From Cordilura impudica (Eukaryota > Arthropoda > Insecta > Diptera > Scathophagidae): DNA of 64,000 nt. Within the stretch, counting starts at the first letter, position 1, and the number at the start of each line of letters is the position of its first letter. The translations under genes and the position numbers were made by a program. Under the pieces are notes generated by a model. That model saw only the letters and a list, made by a program, of their open reading frames with translations. It did no database searches and was not told where the DNA came from. This document shows positions 56,501 through 64,000 of this stretch, in pieces. Location: contig OY821519.1 of NCBI GenBank assembly GCA_963682025.1, positions 71,242,025 through 71,306,024 on the forward strand, read 5' to 3'.

Positions 56501-59500
56501 TGGATCTTATGGCAATTTATGTCGATTTCATTTGTATAAGGACTAGGTCTGAACATGGACCGATTTTCACCAATTTCAATAGCGTTCATCCTATGGCTGA
56601 TAAAAGCTTATATACCAAATCTCATCGAACTATATTCATATTTGCGACCTGTAGTTTGATTACAAGCTTTACATGGACACACAGACGGACGGACGGACAT
56701 CGTTAAAACGACTCAGAAAGTGATTCTGAGCCGATCGGTATAATAAAAGATGGATCTAGGTCAAATATTTTTGGTAGTTACAAACAGCAGCACGAAGTCA
56801 TTATACCCAAACCACATAGTTACCACTATGGGTATAAAAATGTTTAGTTTTCTGGGACACAAAATCGCATAATTATTATTTATCAATGTTTCTGGGTGAA
56901 TGAATTTTCTATTTTCGATAAGTTTTACAACTGGTTCCACTGCATCTAGACGAAGAACCATTTTTTTTTTCACTTTTAGTGGAACTTTTGAGTCAAAAAA
57001 TGCTAATGCCACCATTTCTTTGGCCAAATACCACAAATGCTGTTGCATTTTTTTTAACAACTCTTGAGAAACTGATGAAACTATATCGGCACAGGCGTGA
57101 GCTGCTTTTATAAAATTGAAATTATGAAACGGAGCTCTTATTGCATTTTCGCATTCAAACCAAGCCTTTATATAAAGGCGAATGATAAAAATACAAATAT
57201 TTCTTATGCCTCTCAACTCTGAATTTGTAAGATTAAACTGATGACGGAATAAATAAATTTTTGACGAGTAAATCGCTTTAGACATCCATCTGGTATGGCT
57301 GGTTAGGCCAGGTGCTCGAATTTGTTCTCCTTCGCCACCAAGAAAATGTAATGAGTGGTAAAAACTCTTTATAGTCCTCACGACTATGATTGTAGTTTAA
57401 TTGGTAACGGCAAAATTGTTTTACCTCATCACATTCTTGGTCGCTGATTTTTGAACGAATGATCTCATCATCGAGACCGCTTTTGATTAAAGTGTGATAC
57501 AGATTATTCCAAGATTTTGCAAATCTTTCAAAAACTGCAACTTCTGGCGCTTGCGTTGATTTTAAATTTAAATCAAATACATTTCGCAAATAAATTTCAG
57601 AAATATGATGGCGAAATGGTAAGTTCTCTAAGTGTTTGCCGAGAAGTTGTTTTAATAGAACGCAAGCTCAACTTTTATTTCCCGTATTGGCTGATGTTGT
57701 GTCAAAGCGTATTGCCTGTACTCGATCTGCAATTTTTCATTTTATTAGTAAGTCATGGACTGCTTCTGTTATATTAGCTCCGCAAAATTATTATTATTTC
57801 CTCCATCGACATGGGAATCTAATGAAGATTTTAAAAAGAGTTGCAATTTCTGCAAGGACTTATGTGTAGTAAACGATACTGCCGAAAGAGGCGTTAAATT
57901 CATAAAAGATTTTAATAACGTGTTGACAAATAATGAAGAAAAAAAGCAGTTTTTACTCCAGATAGTAGAATCATACAAAAAACAACATCCTTCCTGTACA
58001 AAGTCAAGTTTAATTTAACAATGTTGAGTTATAGCTCAAAAATGTTATTATTTTATTTGGAAACATATAGATAGTTTTTAAAAATAAGCAGACAATTGCA
58101 CCAGATATATATCACAATGGATAATTATGATTCCAGGAGCACTGAAGGGTTAAATAAAAAGAAAAATTAACCGAATTATATTTCTTACATTCTAAAAAGT
58201 GGTTTCATCGAGTTTAATAGAAAAACTCGTTTTCCGTAATCATTATTTAGAAATATCTTAAAAACAAAAGCTGGCCCTGGCAAATAATGGGTTAACGTTC
58301 TCGAAGTTATCCCAAATTTTAGGAACGGAAGGTATACATATTTGGTTATAATATTTTAAGTAACGCTTTTAAAAATTCGACAGTATTTGCAAAATATTTG
58401 AATTTTTTGAATAAATTAATATTTGAATTTTTGAATAAATTGTCTTTTATTAGCTTGGGGTCATATGTGACCCCAATTCCAAAAGCGTTAATGGGGTCAT
58501 ATTATTTTTTCCGAAACCCTAGGCTATTAAGATAAAATATATCATATAAAAGTAGAGAACTGATTAATGTTTTACTAGCAGATTCCAGCCCTCGAAATTC
58601 GAGTGCAAATTCTAGGAAATTTTTTTTTTCATTAAATAACGACCCTAAAGTTATGCTAATCAATTATAGCCAATTCACAAATCAACACAAAAAACAAACT
58701 CATTTTTATTACAAACACATAACAAATTTAATAAACACACACATAGCATTGCATAATTTTATGCATGTGTTAGTAGCAACTTAAAATGCAATTTACTCTG
58801 CAAAATGGCTAAAAAGAAATACCTTTCAAATAATATACCTTTGATCAAAATCGGGATAAAGCGGTAGAACAAAACATCGGTCACAAGAAATCGCCTAGCC
58901 TATTAATATTATAGATATAAAGAATTTAGAAAGATTACATATACAGAATATTTCACAAAAACCCTTTTTTCTCGAAATCCGCAAAAATAAAATCCTTGTC
59001 AAAAAATTCTGGCATAGGGATTTACCTAAAAATTCACACAGTTAATCTCTGACATCTATTTAATAAAACCTTAAAGTGCCAGATCCATTTCTTTTAAATT
59101 TTGTTTAAGAAAATTTTTTAAAACTTGAAAAAGGAGTTTTCAAAATTGTATCAAAAAAGTTTCCCATTTTCGGTCTCAATGCGCAATAGGTTAACAACAT
59201 GGTAATAAAACAATACCTCATATCTGATTACTCATAAGTATAGAGACAAAAAAAAATTATGGCTTTAATCAATTTCTCTAAGTTGAAAAAAATGCTATCA
59301 AATTTCATGACCTACTTTTTTTTTGGTACAAAAGTGGTCTGGGGCATTTGCTATTTCTTAGCGAATTTTTATTAGATTTTGAAGTTTTATAGCTTTTTGA
59401 AAAGATAATTTAATACTGATCCCGATTCTTACAACAACTTGTCGGAAAAATTAAACTATAGAACGAAATTTTCGTAAAATCTCAAAAAAAAGTCATATTT

Positions 59501-61595
59501 TCCCCATATAAACACACTTGAATTTTTCAATCGATTTCCGGTGCGACTTTTCTTTATCCGATTGTGCCCAAATTTCACATTTGTTAGTTTTATATTGAAT
59601 GGTAACAAACTGGACCCCGCCTATCCTCAAAATCGCATTTTCATTTTTAGGGACCACTCTAATGTCCACTAGCAATAAACCAATAAATTTTACTTACCTT
59701 AAATTTGATTCCACCAGCACTTTTACATATTGACATAAATATGTTATAAACATTATTTTAACATCTGCATGATACTGTTGTAAAATTGTTATTAGACCAA
59801 CTAGTAAAGGTACTCCATCGATTGGATCTTTTGTTGTCTTTGCGAGGAGCGATTGTGTTTGTAACGAGAACTGTAGACGTGTTATATGGGCAATAACCAA
59901 AAGAAAGAAGAATAGAGCTACATTGTGTGAGTTTTTAGACAGAACAAATATCTGCTCCAAGGGCTCATAGGATCCAGTATACATAAGGTAGTCTTTGACA
60001 TCTACTAATAGTTTATTATCTTTGAATTTATGCTGAGAGTCAATGTTTGTCAGTTCATTTAGTAGGGATCTGAGAAAAAAAAAAATTATACATATTAATG
60101 GTAATAAGAAGCAAAACGGAGAAAACATAAAAATTTTTAAATTTTTTTTAGGAACAGAAATGATTATTTTAGGGTGAATGAAAATTTAAAGCAGTTTTTT
60201 TACTCACCTATTAAACGTTTCCAGAGCGGATTCCAAGTTCTTAGCATTCACTTTACTACTACGATTCAACTCAAATGCCAATTGTTGTCTTAAAATTTGC
60301 TTGTGGCCCAATTCTAGAACCCATTCAATCATAGTAGGCCATACTTTAAGCCACCTTTGATGATATGTAGCATAGAATTTTACAGGATTTACAGCATTCG
60401 TTGCCGGTAGTTGCTTAGATTCTAGTTCGCTGGTTAAATTTGCTAATGTTGTCGACCACATTTTATCATTATCGATATTACGTTGAAGCTTTTCCAAATT
60501 ATTTTTTAGATCAGCAGCAAACATATAAGTATACAAACGATCTAAGCCTACTAAACCAGCCGGGCCTATGGCCTCACGAACTTTGCAGAAGAAACGAGAA
60601 TCTAAAACTTCTTTATGTGGTGGTTTCTTATCATACCAAGAGGCCTTTAAATCCAAATATATGGTATAATGAGGATCGGTACACTGTAAAATTTCATAAG
60701 CTAAACGGCCTATGAAATTATTGGATTTAGATGAATCGCCCTGTAGTGGTGGAAAGGCCGGTATGGGTATTGTGGTCGATTGATATTGAGATTGCCAATC
60801 TTGTACTTTATTGCGCAAAAATGAATTGCATTCCTTTTCCACATTATAGTTAATAATGCGTGTCAATTCTTGCTGTAATATTTTCAGACCATGGACATTT
60901 AGATAATCCTGTATATACTCAAATGATCTACGATAACCATCCATAGTTTTAGCTAATTGTTCCAATTTAGTTTCCAATTCTAAAGTTGGTTGTTTTTGCT
61001 GCTTGCCATTGGGAGTGAAAATTAAACCCACATTGAGAGCATTTGCCAAGTGCTTAACCAATTCCTTACGTATGCCATCTTCTAGCAGTTGCTTGGGATC
61101 CAACTCTATAACACCTACTAAAGTTTTCTCCATCATTAAAATGCCTTCGGTAAATACCGAAATGGATTGTGTCAGCTTGGCCACCGTATAACGATCTTCG
61201 AATTGTGCATATTCTTTGAGTTTATCCTTTTCCAAACGTGTTGGAATCTCCTTTAAAACATCTGTTTGTAATTGTATGATTCGAGCTAATAGATTAAACA
61301 TAGTCTCGGGAATTATTTGTAATACTTTTCGCATATAGTTCGCCAGTTCGGAACTGTAGTAGTTTGATACTGATATCAGATCTTCGGATTTGGCTTGATT
61401 GATGCGCATCAAAGGTATTTCCAAGGCACTGGCTAACTTAAGGAAGGCCGCCCGCAAGTGGATAACAGATGTTGGTTGTTTTTTAATTGACTCCTGCATG
61501 ATGGTGGTGAAATCACGATCCATTAAATGCCAGGCATAACTGAGATCACTTATAAGTTGAATATTTATGAGAATATCTTCTTTGACATTGATAAT
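47437..61595 (-). CDS. WASHC5: WASH complex subunit strumpellin, C-terminal half (partial)
   Basis: Strumpellin is a scaffold of the WASH complex, which activates Arp2/3 on endosomes for membrane sorting. Minus-strand exons: 61595-60208, 60069-59698 and 47593-47437, all GT-AG and in phase (both junctions phase 2: AG+A and AG+T), encoding 637 residues to the stop. This is roughly the C-terminal half of the ~1160-residue family. Matches include NVKEDILINIQLISDLSYAW, LRAAFLKLASALEIPL, KDKLKEYAQFEDRY, DPKQLLEDGIRKELVKH, SFEYIQDYLNVHGLKI and, at the end, ITTLHFLEIFVHKTKLPRTV. Upstream exons lie outside the window or beyond the repeat-filled intron starting at 61596. The last intron (47594-59697) is 12.1 kb, almost entirely mobile elements. 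Confidence 0.93.
48181..49440 (+). mobile_element. hAT transposon with 8-bp target duplication
   Basis: Terminal inverted repeats CAGTGTTGCCAT / ATGGCAACACTG, flanked on both sides by CATTAACA (48173-48180 and 49441-49448), the 8-bp duplication of hAT elements. Subterminal copies of AGCATCTTTT cluster in both ends (48205-48325 and 49340-49410), likely transposase-binding repeats. About 1.26 kb; only the C-terminal part of a transposase remains. Confidence 0.93.
48558..49068 (+). pseudogene. hAT transposase C-terminal fragment, frameshifted
   Basis: 48558-48842 ends NPFKELSIFVLSLLVLSFSK then AEVERLL, the C-terminal dimerisation motif of hAT transposases. After a frameshift, 48886-49068 continues CSVIRIKEGLKLTNGGCYTY and an acidic tail. 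The N-terminal zinc finger and the DDE core are missing, so it cannot move itself; it would need an intact relative. Confidence 0.85.
50185..51340 (+). pseudogene. Mariner transposase, decayed and interrupted
   Basis: 50233-50493 reads IEVDMPETVKKIHRMVLDDR then KVRELTEMLGITKSVIYRIL (second HTH) and RMKTASERCVSS. The next frame has STGKIMTSVFLGYA, close to the conserved central block, ending at the Helitron. Beyond it come CEYYANLLQRLSDEIKEKR, an AP-HALRC-type block, LLHQALYSPDLAI (the third catalytic region) and GIEAIEYRWKKCIELKGDYV. Multiple stops. Confidence 0.82.
50625..50995 (+). mobile_element. Nonautonomous Helitron inside the mariner
   Basis: Starts TCTATAATATTAACAGGCAA and ends GAAACTTCGAGGGCTGGGCT; the terminal CTAG is degraded. 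Older or more diverged than other copies. Splits the mariner transposase reading frame. Confidence 0.7.
51777..53589. mobile_element. Foldback element with tandem-repeat arms
   Basis: Ends CGGGCCTATTTCCATTGGCG / complement. Left arm about 51777-52709, right arm about 52968-53589, loop about 260 bases. The arms contain tandem units of about 75 bases (GTGTTCTGGCTCGTGTACTA ... CAGGTTCGAGTTCAG): three in the left, two in the right. Flanks AATAATAAT and AATAATACA suggest an imperfect 9-bp duplication in simple DNA. ORFs of about 100 codons in each arm are the same repeat read on both strands and are not genes. Confidence 0.82.
54545..55010. repeat. GTGACTGTGC-type tandem repeat block
   Basis: Four imperfect units of about 115 bases, each with CTCCGTGACTGTGCGTGACT, then CAAGT..ATGG..CAAGTTT and GATCGGATGAGGGGAA. 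Present in the left arm of the host element but absent from the right arm, so it was inserted or expanded after the arms formed. Confidence 0.75.
55860..57589 (-). pseudogene. Transposase-like protein of the 5.75 kb element, broken
   Basis: Minus-strand frames: 57589-57278 (GLDDEIIRSKISDQECDEVK, RYQLNYNHSREDYKEFLPLI), a frameshift, then 57381-56836 (LHFLGGEGEQIRAPGLTSHT then RWMSKAIYSSKIYLFRHQF, HLWYLAKEMVALAFFDSKVP), then a HINE-like insertion, then the C-terminus (PSTWESNEDFKK region) in the left arm. The right arm contains an inverted copy of that C-terminus on the + strand (about 57795-58018: CVVNDTAERGVKFIKDFNNV, KKQFLLQIVESYKKQHPS). I know similar proteins from many insects but cannot name the superfamily. 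Confidence 0.65.
56053..56836 (-). mobile_element. HINE-like repeat in the transposase gene
   Basis: Full-length: ACAAGTAAGAAAATTATAG and palindrome at the low end, GACGGACGGACGGACATCG at about 56680-56700, and CCACATAGTTACCACTATGG hairpin at the high end. Confidence 0.82.
58575..58915 (-). mobile_element. Nonautonomous Helitron in the right arm
   Basis: CTAG plus hairpin at the low end; TCTATAATATTAATAGGCTA (complement) at the high end. Absent from the left arm, so it dates after the arm duplication. Confidence 0.85.
59698..60069 (-). CDS. WASHC5: WASHC5 penultimate exon
   Basis: 372 bases. Acceptor TTTTCTCAG just above 60069, donor GTAAGTA below 59698. Codes SLLNELTNIDSQHKF, FVLSKNSHNVALFFFLLVIA and ending VKVLVESNL, matching the region before the strumpellin tail. 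Only 28 bases separate its donor from the 8-bp duplication of the adjacent 5.75 kb element. Confidence 0.92.
60208..61595 (-). CDS. WASHC5: WASHC5 large internal exon
   Basis: 1388 bases. Acceptor TTTACAG above 61595, donor GTGAGT below 60208. It begins IINVKEDILINIQ, so the coding part extends 24 codons before the first in-frame Met (61523). Predominantly helical, as expected for strumpellin. Confidence 0.94.
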
Positions 61596-62003
61596 CTGTA
61601 AAGATACGGTTTTGTTAAAAGAATTCTGTGATGTTTACTAAGAAGGAATTTAGGGTTAAAATCGTTGTATCATCAACCAAGGACATAATATTTTGAACGT
61701 AGGTTCATCCAAAGAATAGGTTAAAAGTGGAGATAACAAATTTGTCATTAAGTATCATTTGATGAGGTATTCTGGAGGAAAGAGTCCAAATTTGATGATA
61801 CTTTGATATGTCACAGAAGAGACAATACTAACGGATCCAGGCGTTTTGGCTCAATCTATTATACTTAGAACGAAAAATGGATTAGAAAATCGGCCGCATT
61901 TTTATATTTACTTCAAAGTAAACATGTGAAAATTTAATATTATATGAACAGAGCTGGAAGACAAATGCTCTTATTCATAATAAACAAAAACAATTTCAAA
62001 ACA
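61596..62003 (-). other. WASHC5 intron DNA, no gene seen
   Basis: No supported ORF or repeat structure. Confidence 0.4.
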
Positions 62004-62580
62004 AGTAAGAAAATTATTGTCGGTCTAGACCGACTATACCGTGCGTTTAGAGACCCTATCTCTCAGGCCCAACTAACTGGATATAGAAAATAAGCATAAA
62101 CCAAATTTGAGTGGGATTTTTATTAATTTTTCGGCTGTAGATATGAAAAAGTTTATATCGGATGCTATATGTATATGGGGACTAGGCCCAAAAATGGACC
62201 GATCCTGACAATGTTTGGTAAAGTCTCTTGTATTTTGCAAAAATATATACAAACAAAATTTGAGAAGAATCAGTGCAATATTTTTGTTTTTTGATAGATT
62301 TAAGTGAAGATCGGGAAGCAGCTCTATATGGGGTCTATGACTTAGAGTTGTCCAATAGGGATCATTTTTGGACTACTGATTAATGGATGTAATATATACG
62401 TACGAACCCAATTTGACTAAGACGGACACAGACGGACGGACGGACATCGTTAAATCGAATCAGATAGTGATTCTGATTCGATCGGTATAATTAAAGATGG
62501 GTGTAGGTCAAATATTTTTGGTTGTTACAAACAGCAGCACAAAGTCATTATACCCAAACCACATAGTGGTATAGGGTATA
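62004..62580 (-). mobile_element. HINE-like repeat
   Basis: ACAAGTAAGAAAATTATTG plus palindrome TCGGTCTAGACCGA at the low end; ACAGACGGACGGACGGACAT near 62431-62450; CCACATAGTGGTATAGGG hairpin at the high end. Slightly deleted inside compared with the 56053 copy. Confidence 0.8.
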
Positions 62581-63382
62581 AATATAAATTTTAATGTAGG
62601 CTTTACCCTTTCATAAGCCTACAGTAAGTATGAAGGTTTTTTAGAAAACCTCAAAGTAAAAGTTTCGTCTTCAATAACTTCAATAATTAATGAGCTAGAG
62701 TTTTATGGTACCTCAAATATTGGCTATATATCACGGTGATCTTGAAGAGGGGGAATGTGGACCTAAAATGGATCCAAAATCGGCTAATGCAGAAAGTTTC
62801 TCTATTGTAAAAAAAAAAATGAAAATCCTAGCTGCTCGTCTTCGCATATCGACATATCGATAGCTCAATTCCAAAACATGCTAAGTCGAAAAAGTGAGTT
62901 TTGCAGGAGAAGCTCTTAAAGTTTACGGGCGATATCTCGAAAACTATATGAGCTAGAACTTTGAGTCTTTCACTGTTTTGATTAAAAATTTAATACAATT
63001 CTTTTCGCACTTGCCAATTTTAAAAATTTTATTTCAATAATACTTAAAAATGACATAGCATTCTTTAGCACGTATAAATATTTATCAAGTAGTCGTGTAA
63101 GTCTACTTAGCATCTTTTTGATATTTCCTTAATATTTTCGTTGGTCGTCCATGTATGTATAGCATTGTTTGGTTTGGAAAATTTCTGAATTATTAAATTC
63201 AATTTCCTACATAGACGAACGTACATTTTAAATAATTATTAAAAAACAAATAATTTTTAATAACGTGTTAAATTTTGTTTATTGATTTAAAAATAAAATA
63301 ATATCAAAACAGTTCAATCAATTCTAACTAAAAGTATTTAAATAATATATGTAAATAAACATTTAATAATAAAAGTACAACA
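62581..63382 (-). other. WASHC5 intron DNA, no gene seen
   Basis: AT-rich. The phrase CGATATCTCGAAAACTATAT and GATCTTGAAGAGGGGGAATG may belong to an unnamed repeat. Nothing coding. Confidence 0.35.
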
Positions 63383-63720
63383 TCTATAATATTAATATGC
63401 TAGGCGATTTCTTGTGACCGATGTTTTGTTTACCGCTTTATCCCGATTTTGACCAAATGAATATTACTTGAAAGGTATTTCTTTTTTTGCTGTTTTCCAG
63501 ATTTACAGATTTTTAAATTTTGTCCTCTATTTTGAGTAAATTGCATTTAAAGTTGCTACTAACACATACATAAAATTATCGATATTTAAATTTGTTAATG
63601 TGTTTGTTATCTTCATGAAATAATAACAAACCACAAAAGTGTTGGTTTGTGAATTGGCTAAGTTGAAAAATAAAGCTGCCTAGAAATTGCTCTCGAATTT
63701 CGAGCGCTGGAATCTGCTAG
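63383..63720 (+). mobile_element. Nonautonomous Helitron
   Basis: Starts TCTATAATATTAATATGCTA, ends CTCGAATTTCGAG hairpin, GCGCTGGAATCTG and CTAG, then T. Internal deletion of about 30 bases near 63580. Confidence 0.85.
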
Positions 63721-63830
63721 TAGGAATAAATACATAAGTATGTCTTTAATTTTTAATATATAAAGCAAAAAATTATATAATAGTTTAGTTCAAAAAATGT
63801 TATGTGCCAATAAAAGACACACATAACTAT

Positions 63831-63980
63831 TTAAAAGTAGGTACAGATAGTAAACGATTTTTCAAGTATCTTTTCAGACATGACCACATATTCGTTACCA
63901 ATTACGCTCTTTAGTTCGCCATAGAAATGTTGGTAATGTTTTGGAACCAGATCTTGGTCACGTAGATATAAAAATTCTTT
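63831..63980 (-). other. Possible coding fragment at window edge
   Basis: A 49-codon open frame reads EFLYLRDQDLVPKHYQHFYG then ELKSVIGNEYVVMSEKILEK. The composition looks protein-like and unlike the surrounding AT-rich DNA. It does not match the strumpellin region expected immediately upstream of the exon at 61595, so it may be a transposon or gene remnant. Not assigned. Confidence 0.3.
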
Positions 63981-64000
63981 TCATTTTTTTCAGATCTCAG

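Larger units (their letters stand above)
53911..59661 (-). mobile_element. 5.75 kb element with ~2 kb inverted arms and 8-bp duplication
   Basis: Tips TAGAGTGGTCC / GGACCACTCTA, flanked by ATGTCCAC on both sides (53903-53910 and 59662-59669): a perfect 8-bp duplication, as for hAT or P elements, and TAGAG fits hAT tips. Arms run about 53911-56015 and 57795-59661 and are inverted copies (for example AATTTCACATTTGTTAGTTT region, GGGGTCATATGTGACCCCAA). A Helitron (58575-58915) and a tandem-repeat block (about 54490-55045, left arm only) are later insertions. The centre holds a broken minus-strand transposase-like gene. Confidence 0.82.

Overview
The window is nuclear DNA of an insect, most likely a cyclorrhaphan (higher) fly. 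The evidence is four recognisable nuclear genes with fly-like protein sequences, GT-AG introns, very AT-rich non-coding DNA and dipteran repeat families. I cannot name the species.

Genes in order: (1) Argk1, arginine kinase, + strand, with a main coding exon at 9354-10424 and an upstream alternative first coding exon at 4375-4526 that splices in frame and predicts an isoform with a myristoylation/palmitoylation-type N-terminus. (2) Adi1, acireductone dioxygenase of the methionine salvage pathway, + strand, five exons, 11306-12650. (3) Pgm1, phosphoglucomutase, + strand, six exons from 14269 to 47204, which rebuild to exactly 560 codons. Introns 3 and 5 have grown to 16.6 and 14.0 kb by transposon accumulation. 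Intron 3 hosts an intact antisense gene (22938-24341) for a secreted proline/tyrosine/asparagine-rich protein. (4) WASHC5 (strumpellin), a WASH-complex subunit, - strand and partial: exons at 61595-60208 and 60069-59698, and a terminal exon at 47593-47437 that sits 12.1 kb away behind a block of nested transposons. Pgm1 and WASHC5 converge, with stop codons 232 bp apart and interleaved poly(A) signals.

The rest is a dense, nested mobile-element landscape. It includes an intact mariner-type element with a DD41D-spaced transposase (751-2056); a nonautonomous Helitron family (5' TC, 3' hairpin plus CTAG) in at least a dozen copies, including tandem and inverted arrangements; a second repeat family with hairpins at both ends, a GTCY tract and a CTTACTTGT end (mini-me/HINE-like), one copy of which carries a 1.4 kb TTAAAAA heptamer satellite; two foldback elements; a hAT element with an 8-bp duplication; a 5.75 kb element with very long inverted arms; an unusual long-TIR element encoding a broken transposase-like protein; a broken LINE; Tc1, mariner and Tigger relics; several MITEs; and a tRNA-Gly-like SINE.

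The functional content is house-keeping energy and sugar metabolism (Argk1, Pgm1), methionine salvage (Adi1) and endosomal actin regulation (WASHC5). I see no sign that they form a pathway together. The notable biology is the predicted lipid-anchored Argk1 isoform and the way transposon nesting has stretched the introns of Pgm1 and WASHC5.
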